Below the pieces are notes generated by a model. It was given only the letters and a program-made list of their open reading frames with translations. It did no database searches and was not told the DNA's origin. A DNA stretch of 64,000 nucleotides from Phycisphaerae bacterium (GTDB lineage: Bacteria; Planctomycetota; Phycisphaerae; Phycisphaerales; UBA1924), in contig JAUILU010000001.1 in the NCBI GenBank assembly GCA_030432905.1, positions 372,001 through 436,000 of the forward strand, written 5' to 3'. Below are positions 29,669-39,400 of the stretch, one piece after another (the first letter of the stretch is position 1; the number at the start of each line of letters is the position of its first letter). The position numbers were made by a program, and so were the translations under genes.

Positions 29669-30780
29669 CGTCTGCCCCTTGGCTGCAACACGAGAGATTC
29701 CTCACGTGCCGGGTCTAGAACAAGCGATCGACCGGGCGTTGTGCCGGGACCGATGGCGATGATGCCGTCGTTCATCCCGAGCGAGCGAGGTACGGAAGTG
29801 ATCTCGCCCTCGTCGCCGAGCATGGCGAGCATCGGTGCCCACGCGGGCCAGGCCGAGTCGGCATGGTCGGGTACGATCGTCACGCCGCAGGAGGGCACGT
29901 GCAGCCCCGCCGCAACTCCGTTTTCAACAAGCCTGCGCCCGGCGGCGAGCGCGAGCCTGACCGACGACTCCGCGAGCGGCTTGCGGTCTCGTAGGTCGTT
30001 TACGCTGGATTCGATGACAATCCAGACACGCTTGGTCTGCGGGGCTGCGACTTCTCGGCTGATGAGTTTGTTCCAGCGAGCCGACGCCTGCCAAGCGATC
30101 GTGGAGACTGGGTCGCCCCGCTGGTAGTCGCGGAGGTTGTAGAGCTCCGCCCCGCCGCCTTTGCGGCGCAGGTCCGCCCTGCCGTCGTCGCCGAGCGATT
30201 CGAACATGCCCAAACCGCCCCGAACCAACTCAACAGCTTTGGGCATCACGACGAGCGAGTCCTTGCCGTCGAAGCGGATGGATTTCTTTGAGATGCCGAA
30301 CGGGAACATCGTGTAGAGCCGGCCCGGCCCGAGCACCCATCGGCCCCGGTGCGGGAACTCGACATGCGCGAATGCCCGGGCATGATCGCCCGCGGCAACT
30401 CTCCCGATGCCGGCGTTCAAGGGAACAGCTGCCTCGGCTGGCCCAGCAGCGGCATCGACAATCCGCACCGCGAAGGCGGACACGACTCTGTTCTTGTTGT
30501 GGGTGTGGTACTCGATCCGCGTCGGCGTATCGGCTTCGATGCGAACAGGCAGCCGCCGGGCAAAGCGGAGCCCCATCATCGAGCTGCCAGCGATGAATCC
30601 GCTGACGATGACCGCCGCGAGGGCAAGGCCGACGGTAGCAAAGAGAAGATTGTTCTGGCTGCTCATCGCACCGAGCAAGAGCATGAACGTCGCGCCCACA
30701 TAGAGCACCGCGACGATGTGCACATGGTCACGTCGCGCGTCTGGGGCACGGAGGTCCAGGTTCCTGCCGAGGGTGCTCAT
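29665..30780 (-). CDS. DUF58 domain-containing protein
   Basis: Two N-terminal TMs; RKGGGAELYNLRDYQRGDPVSTIAWQASARWNKLISRE typical of DUF58. Confidence 0.92.
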   Translation of the reverse strand: MSTLGRNLDLRAPDARRDHVHIVAVLYVGATFMLLLGAMSSQNNLLFATVGLALAAVIVSGFIAGSSMMGLRFARRLPVRIEADTPTRIEYHTHNKNRVVSAFAVRIVDAAAGPAEAAVPLNAGIGRVAAGDHARAFAHVEFPHRGRWVLGPGRLYTMFPFGISKKSIRFDGKDSLVVMPKAVELVRGGLGMFESLGDDGRADLRRKGGGAELYNLRDYQRGDPVSTIAWQASARWNKLISREVAAPQTKRVWIVIESSVNDLRDRKPLAESSVRLALAAGRRLVENGVAAGLHVPSCGVTIVPDHADSAWPAWAPMLAMLGDEGEITSVPRSLGMNDGIIAIGPGTTPGRSLVLDPAREESLVLQPRGRR

Positions 30781-30787
30781 GCCATAC

Positions 30788-31183
30788 TTATTCGCTTGAA
30801 GCCCGCATCGGCTTCAAAACCACCAAAAGCTTTTCGTTCGGGGTGGGTGTAGGCATCGAGACCTGAGCCGAGAGATAGCCCTCGGCTTCGACGGTAAAGG
30901 TGATCGGCTGGCCGAGCGCTCCATCGCCCTTGAGCGGGATCGAGAACACGCCCTGTTCGTCGGCGACCGCGGTCAGCGTCGTGCCCTGCCTTGCTTCCTG
31001 CTGTGCTTTGATGTTGGCGCCCGCGATGCCGACACCTTCGAGCCTCGTGTCGTTCAGCGGGACAGCCGTGATCACGCTCAGCCGACCCGAGATCACCTTC
31101 CCGGACACGTTCACCGGCGCACAGCCGACGACGAGCAGTGAGAGTGCAAATGCAGATAGAGACGCAGCGGGTTTGAATTTCAT
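30788..31183 (-). CDS. Small lipoprotein with carboxypeptidase-regulatory-like fold
   Basis: Lipobox LLVVGCAPV; GVGIAGANIKAQQEARQGTTLTAVADEQGVFSIPLKGDG. Confidence 0.6.
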   Translation of the reverse strand: MKFKPAASLSAFALSLLVVGCAPVNVSGKVISGRLSVITAVPLNDTRLEGVGIAGANIKAQQEARQGTTLTAVADEQGVFSIPLKGDGALGQPITFTVEAEGYLSAQVSMPTPTPNEKLLVVLKPMRASSE

Positions 31184-31836
31184 GCCTCAGAACCTTCCAT
31201 GGTTGCCTCGGGTGTCGTGGCTACTTCTTCATCGGCTTCCTGATTGGATTCAGGCGAGTCCTCGGGTTTGACTCTCGCGGTGTTGACGACCGGCGCATCT
31301 GCCATCTCGGGCAGGTCTTTGAGATTGGCCAGACCGAACTGGGTGAGGAAGTCGCGTGTGGTGCCGTAGAGCATCGGGCGTCCGAGCTCCTCGGCTCGGC
31401 CTGCGATGGTGACGAGTCTTCTGTCCATGAGCGACCTGAGGACCTCGCCGCAGGCGACGCCTCGGATGGACTCGATCTCCGCACGAGTGACCGGCTGGCG
31501 GTACGCGACGATCGAGAGCGTTTCGAGGGCGGCTCTGCTGAGACGGTTGCTCGCGCGGTGCCCGTGGAATGACGCCAAGACCCCAGCCAACTCCGGCCTT
31601 GCCATGATGCGGAATCCCGAGGCGATGGTCTCGATGGTGAACGATCGGCCCGACTCGGTGTAGTCGGCGTTGAGCTTCTCGACCGCGGCGCGGATGGCGT
31701 CTGAATCGAGGCTTAGTCCCAGCGATTCGTTGAGAGCGTCGGCGATCTGGGCCGGCTTGACGGACTTGTCGGTCGTCATGAGGACCGATTCCACGGCCAT
31801 CTCGACGGAAACACTGGTAGCTTCTGTATCACTCAC
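31180..31836 (-). CDS. scpB: Segregation and condensation protein B
   Basis: AVESVLMTTDKSVKPAQIADAL...RLSRAALETLSIVAYRQPVTRAEIESIRGVACGEVLRSLMDRRLVTIAGRAEELGRPMLYGTTRDFLTQFGL. Start set to GTG 31836 behind an AAGGAGG RBS. Confidence 0.93.
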   Translation of the reverse strand: MSDTEATSVSVEMAVESVLMTTDKSVKPAQIADALNESLGLSLDSDAIRAAVEKLNADYTESGRSFTIETIASGFRIMARPELAGVLASFHGHRASNRLSRAALETLSIVAYRQPVTRAEIESIRGVACGEVLRSLMDRRLVTIAGRAEELGRPMLYGTTRDFLTQFGLANLKDLPEMADAPVVNTARVKPEDSPESNQEADEEVATTPEATMEGSEA

Positions 31837-31904
31837 GGCTGGGCCTCCTTGCCGGTTCTGCACACATGTTAGCAGGACCGCGGGAACCGGATATCCTCTG
31901 CCAT

Positions 31905-32744
31905 ATGACGCACCACGGCGACATGCTCCCTGATCAGCAGCACCGCTACCCGGGTCTTCCGGAACTCTCACCAAGACAGCTCCATGACCGCAGAGAGGGC
32001 CTGTTCCTGCTCTTTGCCGGGATCTTTCTGGGCACGCTGGCCATGCTCAATATCCTGGGCATCTCGCGTTTCATCAAGCTCGCCGAGATCGATTTCAACG
32101 GCAACGGCACCCCGACCGTGTTCGCCGTCGCCGTCGGTGTGCTCCCGTACCCGATGACGTTCCTCTGCACCGACTTCATCAGCGAGCTGTACGGCAGAAA
32201 GCGGGCCAACCTCGTCGTCTGGATCGGGCTGGTACTGAACATCTGGGTCATGTTCATTCTGTGGATCGGCGGTGTGCTGCCCGGTATGGAGCAGCTGACA
32301 AGCGACGGCGAGATCGCGGTCGATGCCGCCGAGCGGTTGCCGGTGTTCTTCGAGATCCGATCGCTCGCGTTCGGGGCTGTCACCGCTTCGATGATCGCCT
32401 ACCTCATCGCCCAGCTTGTTGATGTCCACGTCTTCCACTACTGGAAGAAGCTGACGCGGGGCAGGCACCTCTGGCTCCGCAACAACGGCTCAACGCTTGT
32501 GAGCCAGCTCGTCGATACGGTCGCGGTGATCCTGATTACATTCTGGCTCGGCGCTCTCCCGATTGCCGACAAAGCGCCGACGTCCGAAGTCGTTACAACG
32601 CTGGCGGTGTTCATCGCGACGGGCTACGCGTTCAAACTGGCGGTCGCGTTATTGGACACAATCCCGTTTTACTATGGGGCCCACAGGCTTTCTCGGTACC
32701 TGAGGCTTCCTCCGCCGGGTCATGAAGGCTCGGCACAGTCCTAA
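31905..32744 (+). CDS. VUT family (queuosine precursor) transporter
   Basis: FTDFISELYGRKRAN-type motif (FLCTDFISELYGRKRANLVVW); VDVHVFHYWKK; LVSQLVDTVAVILITFW. Confidence 0.87.
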   Translation: MTHHGDMLPDQQHRYPGLPELSPRQLHDRREGLFLLFAGIFLGTLAMLNILGISRFIKLAEIDFNGNGTPTVFAVAVGVLPYPMTFLCTDFISELYGRKRANLVVWIGLVLNIWVMFILWIGGVLPGMEQLTSDGEIAVDAAERLPVFFEIRSLAFGAVTASMIAYLIAQLVDVHVFHYWKKLTRGRHLWLRNNGSTLVSQLVDTVAVILITFWLGALPIADKAPTSEVVTTLAVFIATGYAFKLAVALLDTIPFYYGAHRLSRYLRLPPPGHEGSAQS

Positions 32745-32863
32745 CAGAGTAACTTTGAATCTGGCTATCGGGTGCTGTGTGCAGCGGAAACGCCCCAGGT
32801 CAAACAAGTTGAAGCGGCTTCACGTCGATAATTGCTCTGTCCGAAAGATGGAGCGATTGTTAC

Positions 32864-33262
32864 ATGGACCTCAAGAGAATCCTGCTTGTTGATGATGAGC
32901 CGCACGTGACGCTGGTGCTCTCGCGGAAACTCGAAAGAGCCGGTTTCCGCGTGGAAGTGGCACGTGACGGCGAAGAAGGCTTCGCGGTTGCCTGCGACTA
33001 TCTGCCTGATCTTGTGATCAGCGATCTGCAGATGCCTCGCGCCGATGGTCTCACGCTCGCGACCAATCTCGCAGCCAACGAATCGACTTCATCGATCCCG
33101 ATTCTCATGCTCAGCGGTCGGGGGTTTCTGCTTGACACCTCGCTTGCGGCTTCGACTCGGATCACCAAGGTTCTCGAGAAGCCCTTTGCTGCGAGCGACA
33201 TCATCCAGAACGCGATCGAAATCCTCAGCGTCCACAGCGATGCAGGCGAGAAAGCGGCATGA
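32864..33262 (+). CDS. Response regulator receiver-domain protein
   Basis: ILLVDDEPHVTLVLSRKLERAGFRVEVARDGEEGFAVACDYLPDLVISDLQMPRADG...LMLSG...LEKPF. Confidence 0.95.
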   Translation: MDLKRILLVDDEPHVTLVLSRKLERAGFRVEVARDGEEGFAVACDYLPDLVISDLQMPRADGLTLATNLAANESTSSIPILMLSGRGFLLDTSLAASTRITKVLEKPFAASDIIQNAIEILSVHSDAGEKAA

Positions 33263-34827
33263 GCAGCCTGACCACACTCGAATCGGACATCAACAGCAGG
33301 TGCGTCAACTCCGTCGGCACCGAGATCGCCGAACGCGCAGCCAAGCTCGGGTTCCGGACGCTCGTGCTCGATACAGAGCTTGAGCAGATCCGCAGCTTCG
33401 ATCTTGCCAGCGGCGACCTGCTTGGCAGCGAACGCTGGCACGCGGTCCTGCGATCCAAGCAGCACGAGTGGTCACAGGGAAAGTTCCGCGGCGGGACCGG
33501 CGTGCGTGTCTACGCGTGCCCGATCAGCCGGCGCCACCGCGAGATCGGCTGCGTGTTTCTTCACCGATTCCTGCCAAGGGTCGAGAAGAACGCCCTCTTC
33601 ACGGGCATACTCGAAGACCCGCGTGCACGCAAGTCACTCGATGATTCAGTGGCGATTAAGCACGCGGACGACGACATCATCGCATCGCTGCTGAAACAGT
33701 CGATCAACGACTTGGTCAGCATGCACGAATCCGACAACGACGTCGAGGACCTCAGCCATCGGCTCAGCGAGGCGTACGAAACGCTCGAGGTGCTCTACGC
33801 GCTCGGGCGTTCGATGGTGAACATCGACAAGCCGGAGAAGTTCGTGGTTCAGGCGTGCCACCGCATCCGTGAAGCGCTCGGCTTCGGGTTCGTCGCGATG
33901 CACGTCGGCAAGGACATGAACATCCTCCCCGCCAGCACGATCTGGGAGGGCGACCCCGACACAGGACCCGAGACGATCGAATCACGCGATCGGCTTCTCA
34001 ACGCGATCAAGCACAACGCCTCACTCAACGAGTGGGACGACTCGCTTGGCTCGGTCGTGCGAGCTGTGCCGAACGCCCAGGGATCCAACGCGCTCATCGT
34101 CGCGGGCGACAAGCAGACCGACGGCGGCCACATCTCCAGCTACGACACCAAGCTCATCGAAGCCTCTGCGCGATTCACTTCGACCTTCCTCTCGAACGCG
34201 CAGCTGTTTGATATCCAGAAACGCCTGTTCGTCGGGATCGTCGAGTCGCTCTCGGCGGCCATCGATGCAAAGGACGCGTACACCGAGGGTCACTCCCGCC
34301 GCGTTGCGTATCTAGCTGAACAGATCGCGCTGAACATGGGGCTGACCAGCTCGGAAGCGGAACGGGTCCGGATCTCTGGGCTCCTGCACGACGTCGGCAA
34401 GATCGGCGTGCCCGAGGCGGTTCTCTGTAAGCTAGGCCGACTGACTGACGAAGAATTCGAGGACATCAAGAAGCACCCCGAGATCGGCCACCGGATTCTG
34501 AAGGATCTAACCGGCCTTGAGGATGTGCTCCCCGGCGTTCTTCACCACCACGAACGCTACGACGGCAGGGGCTACCCCCACGGCCTCGCCGGCGAGGACA
34601 TCCCGATGATGGCCCGCATCCTCGCCTGCGCCGACACGTTCGACGCGATGAGCTCGAACCGTTCCTACCGATCCGCCATGCCACGCGAGAAAGTACTAGC
34701 CGAGGTGGACCGTTGCCGCGGCACGCAGTTCGACAGCGACGTCGTGACGGCGTTCCTGAAGATCGATCTGACGGTGTACGACTCGATGGTCGCCGAGGAA
34801 GCCGCGACCGTTCAGAAGGCCGCGTGA
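33259..34827 (+). CDS. GAF/HD-GYP domain phosphodiesterase-like protein
   Basis: HSRRVAYLAEQIALNMGL...LLHDVGKIGVPEAVL...HHHERYDGRGYPHGLAGEDIPMMARILACADTFDAM. Confidence 0.95.
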   Translation: MSSLTTLESDINSRCVNSVGTEIAERAAKLGFRTLVLDTELEQIRSFDLASGDLLGSERWHAVLRSKQHEWSQGKFRGGTGVRVYACPISRRHREIGCVFLHRFLPRVEKNALFTGILEDPRARKSLDDSVAIKHADDDIIASLLKQSINDLVSMHESDNDVEDLSHRLSEAYETLEVLYALGRSMVNIDKPEKFVVQACHRIREALGFGFVAMHVGKDMNILPASTIWEGDPDTGPETIESRDRLLNAIKHNASLNEWDDSLGSVVRAVPNAQGSNALIVAGDKQTDGGHISSYDTKLIEASARFTSTFLSNAQLFDIQKRLFVGIVESLSAAIDAKDAYTEGHSRRVAYLAEQIALNMGLTSSEAERVRISGLLHDVGKIGVPEAVLCKLGRLTDEEFEDIKKHPEIGHRILKDLTGLEDVLPGVLHHHERYDGRGYPHGLAGEDIPMMARILACADTFDAMSSNRSYRSAMPREKVLAEVDRCRGTQFDSDVVTAFLKIDLTVYDSMVAEEAATVQKAA

Positions 34828-34870
34828 GTCGGCGCCTAGTGACTCGTACACCTACCGTTGAATAGAATAG

Positions 34871-35983
34871 TTAGTTGACAATCCGTCGCCAGCTGCCTGG
34901 GACGATCGAGTAGCCCTCGGTCTCGGTGAAGCCGCGTGGCGGACCGTTGGAAGCTGAGGGATGATCGTTGACGGTGACATAGAACACAGAAGAATCAACA
35001 ACCAGATCTCCAGTGACGAAGATCTGTCCGACATGGAGCATGCTGCCATCAATCTCAAGATCACCATTGATATAGATGAGGCCCTGCTGCGATACGCTTG
35101 AGAAGTCTGATTCGTATCGCATATCACCATCTACGATTAGTGTTGGTCCGCCATGAGCCCCAAAGGACAGCTTCGAGTCTGCGAAGGTCACACGCTGATT
35201 TCCGAGGTTTGTGATCACGAGCGTGCCCGCGACTCTGACTTCGAAGAGATCGAGGTTTTGCCCGCCGGCATCGATGACGTAGATCCCGTTCGTGTCCGGC
35301 TTCAGGCCGTACGGCGCAGTTGAGGAACTAAAGTTAAGTGATTCGATTCGACCACCGTGCTGCGCTCTTGTTATAACGGTTCCGGCGTTCTCCCAGATGC
35401 TAATAAGAGCAGGGTCTGGCAGGTCCACTGGATTTGCTTCGTCGACGAGCGGGGGGCTGTGCTGCCCCCTGCTTGTCGTGTAGTGATCGAGCGCCGTACC
35501 GCCGTCCTCAAGGGACATCGTGAACCGATCAACAACCAGGGCTCCGCCGACTGTGATTGATTCAGTTAGTGACGGGTGTGGATCGGTTGAACCGGGATCG
35601 ATCGTGACCTCGAACGTTTGAGTCGCAGTACCGACGGTACCGGTGCCCGTAATCGTGAAGCCCTCGGTTGTGTCGTCGCCTAGGTCGCCGTCGGGGTCGG
35701 TGATCGTAGCCGAGATCTGGCCGTTTCCGAGGTTCATGGTGCGGATCGGAGTACCCGACGTGATCGCGTCGCGCCAGTCTTCTTTGAGTGAGACAAGGTG
35801 GATGCCCCACTGCACAGCAGACTCGGCGAGCACCGCGGCCTCGTCCCGCTCGGCGTCGGCCCGCGCGATGGCGTTCTGAGACTGCATCATCTTGTAGCCC
35901 ATGAGACCAATCATGGTCACGATCATGGAGGAGACGAGCACGAAAACGTAAATGGTGCCGCGACGTGAAGAAGGCTGATTCAT
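34871..35983 (-). CDS. PilX/GspK-like protein with large beta-rich passenger region
   Basis: MNQPSSRRGTIYVFVLVSSMIVTMIGLMGYKMMQSQNAIARADAERDEAAVLAESAVQWGIHLV N-terminus; then repetitive beta-rich GDLEIDGS / GDLVVDSS segments. Last gene of the pilus-like operon. Confidence 0.65.
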   Translation of the reverse strand: MNQPSSRRGTIYVFVLVSSMIVTMIGLMGYKMMQSQNAIARADAERDEAAVLAESAVQWGIHLVSLKEDWRDAITSGTPIRTMNLGNGQISATITDPDGDLGDDTTEGFTITGTGTVGTATQTFEVTIDPGSTDPHPSLTESITVGGALVVDRFTMSLEDGGTALDHYTTSRGQHSPPLVDEANPVDLPDPALISIWENAGTVITRAQHGGRIESLNFSSSTAPYGLKPDTNGIYVIDAGGQNLDLFEVRVAGTLVITNLGNQRVTFADSKLSFGAHGGPTLIVDGDMRYESDFSSVSQQGLIYINGDLEIDGSMLHVGQIFVTGDLVVDSSVFYVTVNDHPSASNGPPRGFTETEGYSIVPGSWRRIVN

Positions 35984-36540
35984 GGCTGGACCACCTCCCA
36001 TTCGCTGCTGCGCAGGAAGGTCGTTGAGGCAATAGGCTTGCCCGCGTAGCTGGCCTCCACTGTGATCTTGCGGAGTCCCATTTCACTAGCGCTCACCGCG
36101 TTTGGATTCGAGAAGCCAACGACCTCGACGGTCACCGTTCTGGTCCAGCCGGTGTAGCCAGGCAGTACGTTGTCGTCCTGGTCTTTAGGAGGTGACTCTG
36201 TGTATCCGTGGTAGTTATCAATCACCGAGAAGAGGCTCCGCTGCCCCGCAGCTGAGACAACATTCGCGGCCTTTGCGTCAGCGCCATCTATCGTGTAACC
36301 GCCGGTCTTAATAAACAGGTCGATCCCATCCGTAGACCAATCCGCTACAGGGAGGTTTGAGATCTCTTCAGCGAGCGATCGGCAGAGCACCCGCCCTCTG
36401 GCCTGATTCGCGGCTCGGGCTTTGTGCCCCGCACTCGAAGCCGCGAGCGATAGAGCCGCGACCGCCAAGCCGCCCACGATAGCGGTCGCCATGACAACTT
36501 CGACCATCGCAAAGCCGCGGTATGTTTGCCTCAACATCAC
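35980..36540 (-). CDS. Minor pseudopilin (PilV/GspI-like)
   Basis: YRGFAMVEVVMATAIVGGLAVAALSLAASSAGHKARA N-methylation-like motif. Confidence 0.75.
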   Translation of the reverse strand: MMLRQTYRGFAMVEVVMATAIVGGLAVAALSLAASSAGHKARAANQARGRVLCRSLAEEISNLPVADWSTDGIDLFIKTGGYTIDGADAKAANVVSAAGQRSLFSVIDNYHGYTESPPKDQDDNVLPGYTGWTRTVTVEVVGFSNPNAVSASEMGLRKITVEASYAGKPIASTTFLRSSEWEVVQP

Positions 36541-37049
36541 GGCACCCTCGCGTTGAACAAACGGTACTCTGCGGACACGTTGACTGGTTCGCTGATCCCG
36601 GCGGAGATATCAACCCGGATTCGGTCAGCGGGCGAACTGGTCCGGCCTCTTGCAACGAGGCTTCCTGACTGGATCGGCGTGAACTTCATATCGATGACTG
36701 TCGCAAGCAGGTTGACCTGACCGCCGCCGTTGAACTCGCGCGTGAACGCGGTGCCGGCGGCCCCAGACCACTGGTACACCACAGCTTCTGGCGAAGTGTC
36801 GCCATCCTGATCCGGCAAGCGCAGGTTCAGGGTTCGAACATTTGGCATCGTGACCGAGCCAGCAAGCCTGATGTCATTGCCGAGCAGCGTAAGCGACTTG
36901 CCCGCCGCTGTCTGCATCTCAGCGAACCCGCCGGCTGTGGGCAGTGTCTTGGTGCTGATGACAATCGACGAACCGATCGCCGTCATGAGTATCCCCACGA
37001 CACTGAGACTGACGACGAGTTCAATAAGTGTGAAGCCACGACGTTTCAC
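36537..37049 (-). CDS. Minor pseudopilin (GspJ/PilW-like)
   Basis: [37 protein letters not shown]. Confidence 0.85.
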   Translation of the reverse strand: MKRRGFTLIELVVSLSVVGILMTAIGSSIVISTKTLPTAGGFAEMQTAAGKSLTLLGNDIRLAGSVTMPNVRTLNLRLPDQDGDTSPEAVVYQWSGAAGTAFTREFNGGGQVNLLATVIDMKFTPIQSGSLVARGRTSSPADRIRVDISAGISEPVNVSAEYRLFNARVP

Positions 37050-37669
37050 AGCAGCCCCCCGATCGAGAGCGAGATGCCGAGGATGTCAACTTTGATCGGC
37101 GGATCCGAGCTTTCCACATCTATGTCTTCATCTTCCGTGGGCTCGGCGAGGTTGAGATTGACGATCTGCACACTCGATAGCCCCTGTGTGAACACGATTC
37201 GTCGGCCTTCCCGGCCCGCGGTCAATGTCATCTGCCCAGACTCGAGCATCAGGCCGTGGCCTGAGATATCAAGCTGCGAATCGCCTCCAAACGAAACACC
37301 AAGCAGGTTCACGTTAAAGGGCTCTCTGCTCAGGTCGGTCACCTGATCAACCGCCGGGTCGCGTTCGCTCGGTTGACCGACCATTGTGTATGACTCGGTG
37401 TCTGCATCAACAACGATCGACATCGTACTGCTTGTTCTGTTCGCCTCGGCCGCCGTCACGTTTATGTCGGCGAGGACCTGCTGGATCGCGGAATCAACAC
37501 GGTAGCGTGTTGAAGCTCCAGAAAGCCTGGGTATCGCGATTACTGCGGTGACAGAAATAATGACGAGCACAACGATCAGCTCGACTAATGTAAACGCCCG
37601 CGTACGGCGTGAACCGTACGCGGCGTGAGATGATCTGGTTTGGGTTGCAATCTGCGTCATAGGACGCAC
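37046..37669 (-). CDS. Minor pseudopilin (GspH/FimT-like)
   Basis: RTRAFTLVELIVVLVIISVTAVIAIPRLSGASTRYRVDSAIQQVLADINVTAAEANRT. Confidence 0.87.
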   Translation of the reverse strand: MRPMTQIATQTRSSHAAYGSRRTRAFTLVELIVVLVIISVTAVIAIPRLSGASTRYRVDSAIQQVLADINVTAAEANRTSSTMSIVVDADTESYTMVGQPSERDPAVDQVTDLSREPFNVNLLGVSFGGDSQLDISGHGLMLESGQMTLTAGREGRRIVFTQGLSSVQIVNLNLAEPTEDEDIDVESSDPPIKVDILGISLSIGGLL

Positions 37670-37681
37670 CTCACCCGATGA

Positions 37682-38161
37682 TTAGAAGTCGTTCCACTGA
37701 TCGCCCGAGCCGTTAACCTCAGCGTCGGTGCAGTTGGCGGTGATGGTGCCCGAGGCAGCAACGTAGAGCCAGCCAATGCCCGCGCCGTCAGCAGCTGCGA
37801 CACCGTTGGAACCCTGGCGGGTGCCGACCGGGAGAGCCGGGACCGAACGGAGGTACGGGCCGTAGATGTAGGCACCGGTCTTGGTTGCGTTGGTGTTACC
37901 CGATGCGTCGGAGTAGAGCAGCATCTGGTCACTGAAGTCTGCAACGGTCGGGAATGCGCCGCCGTGCTCTGCCGAGTAAAGCTCGATCGCACCGCGGAGT
38001 GTTGCCAGGTTGGAGACGAGTGCAGACTCAGCCGCACCTTCGGCACCACGGCTCATTCGTGGAATCGCGACAGCGCCGATGACTCCGAGAATGACGACAA
38101 CGATTACAAGTTCAATAAGGCTGAACGCACGACGGCTTGACCGATTTCGAAACAACTTCAT
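37682..38161 (-). CDS. Major pseudopilin (GspG-like)
   Basis: RRAFSLIELVIVVVILGVIGAVAIPRMSRGAEGAAESALVSNLATLRGAIELYSAEHGG. Start set to ATG 38161. Confidence 0.88.
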   Translation of the reverse strand: MKLFRNRSSRRAFSLIELVIVVVILGVIGAVAIPRMSRGAEGAAESALVSNLATLRGAIELYSAEHGGAFPTVADFSDQMLLYSDASGNTNATKTGAYIYGPYLRSVPALPVGTRQGSNGVAAADGAGIGWLYVAASGTITANCTDAEVNGSGDQWNDF

Positions 38162-38265
38162 CCCATTTCCCCCTTTAAGGTTGGTGTGTGAAGAAGATCG
38201 GTTCAACAATCATGGGGCTTGATGACTCAGTCTGCGAATCGGCAGTATTTGCCTGTTGCAGGCCG

Positions 38266-38784
38266 TTATCGGTCGAGTCCAGGCCTTGCCAGGGGCAGGC
38301 GGATCTCGATCTCGCCGGACTGGAATATCGCCCCGTCCTTCTCGACTTTGATCAGTTTCACGCCGTCGATGGTCTCGCCGACCTTGATGAGCAACCCGTC
38401 AACGACAGCGATATCGCCGCCCTCTTGACTGAGGACCGAGGTCAGCCTGTGACGGGACGCGAACCCGCCTCCCGCTGTTGGCTCGGTGACTTTCGGAGTC
38501 CCGATCTCGATGTCGTCAACAGGCTCGCTAAATGCATCCAGCCTTCGCAGCGCCGGGATCAGCAGTTGCCCCTCCGCATTATCGAAGCGACCAGCCAACG
38601 GCTCACGCTCGATCGTCGGGGACTTCGAGGCATTCTGCTCAGGCTGACCGGCTTCGGCAGCAACCGGTGTCGCTTCGCCCACCCCCGCGTCTGCGCGTAA
38701 GACGAACTTATCGAACATAAGTCCACCGCCGGCTACAGCCAGAACGGCAACGTACACGAGATTTGGTTTCTTGTTCTCCGCCAC
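38266..38784 (-). CDS. GspB/PilP-like periplasmic-domain protein
   Basis: Single N-terminal TM; ASRHRLTSVLSQEGGDIAVVDGLLIKVGETIDGVKLIKVEKDGAIFQSGEIEIRLPL resembles a T2SS GspB/GspC HR-type domain. Start (GTG 38784) is tentative. Confidence 0.6.
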   Translation of the reverse strand: MAENKKPNLVYVAVLAVAGGGLMFDKFVLRADAGVGEATPVAAEAGQPEQNASKSPTIEREPLAGRFDNAEGQLLIPALRRLDAFSEPVDDIEIGTPKVTEPTAGGGFASRHRLTSVLSQEGGDIAVVDGLLIKVGETIDGVKLIKVEKDGAIFQSGEIEIRLPLARPGLDR

Positions 38785-38836
38785 GGTTCGAGTTTCATAT
38801 TCGGTGCCGCGGCGTGCAAGTGAGTTGGACGAGATA

Positions 38837-39400
38837 TCAGCCGCCCTTGCCCGCACCACCGGTATGACCGTCAGGAGCCGCATACCAGACCATGCTGAGC
38901 TGGAGCCTGCCTGTAATGTCATCGTCGGTTTTGATGCGCTCAAAGCGGATGCCTTCGAGGCCCGTGTCCGGGAACTGACGCAGGAGTTCTTCGAGGAAGT
39001 TTCCCGCTTCGACGTACCCGGTACGCCCAACCAGGCTAATCGCCACGGCTCGATATCTGTCGGTCCGAACTTCAGCCCCGGGACGCACCGATTCCAGAGT
39101 CATCCCCGCATCCTCGGCGATGCTCGTTACACGCGAGAGCCTTGTGTTCATCTGATCGATGCTCGAAAGCTCGATGTCAAGGTCTTCGAGGCGTTGCGTG
39201 AGCTGCTGTGCGGTCTCGGTCGCCCGGCTCTCGGACGACTTCTGCTCTGCCATCTTGTTCTTAGCGACCCAGAGCTCTGCCTTTAGAGACACCGTGTCCG
39301 CGTACGCGAGTTGCAGCGGCCGAACACCGCCGATGTACATGCCGGCGATCGCGACCGCGACCATGCCGACTCCCATCAGATCAACCGATTTGAGATTCAT
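38837..39400 (-). CDS. PilO-like protein
   Basis: N-terminal TM + coiled coil then ferredoxin-like NFLEELLRQFPDTGLEGIRFERIKTDDDITGRLQLSMVWYA; between PilN-like and GspB-like genes. Confidence 0.7.
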   Translation of the reverse strand: MNLKSVDLMGVGMVAVAIAGMYIGGVRPLQLAYADTVSLKAELWVAKNKMAEQKSSESRATETAQQLTQRLEDLDIELSSIDQMNTRLSRVTSIAEDAGMTLESVRPGAEVRTDRYRAVAISLVGRTGYVEAGNFLEELLRQFPDTGLEGIRFERIKTDDDITGRLQLSMVWYAAPDGHTGGAGKGG

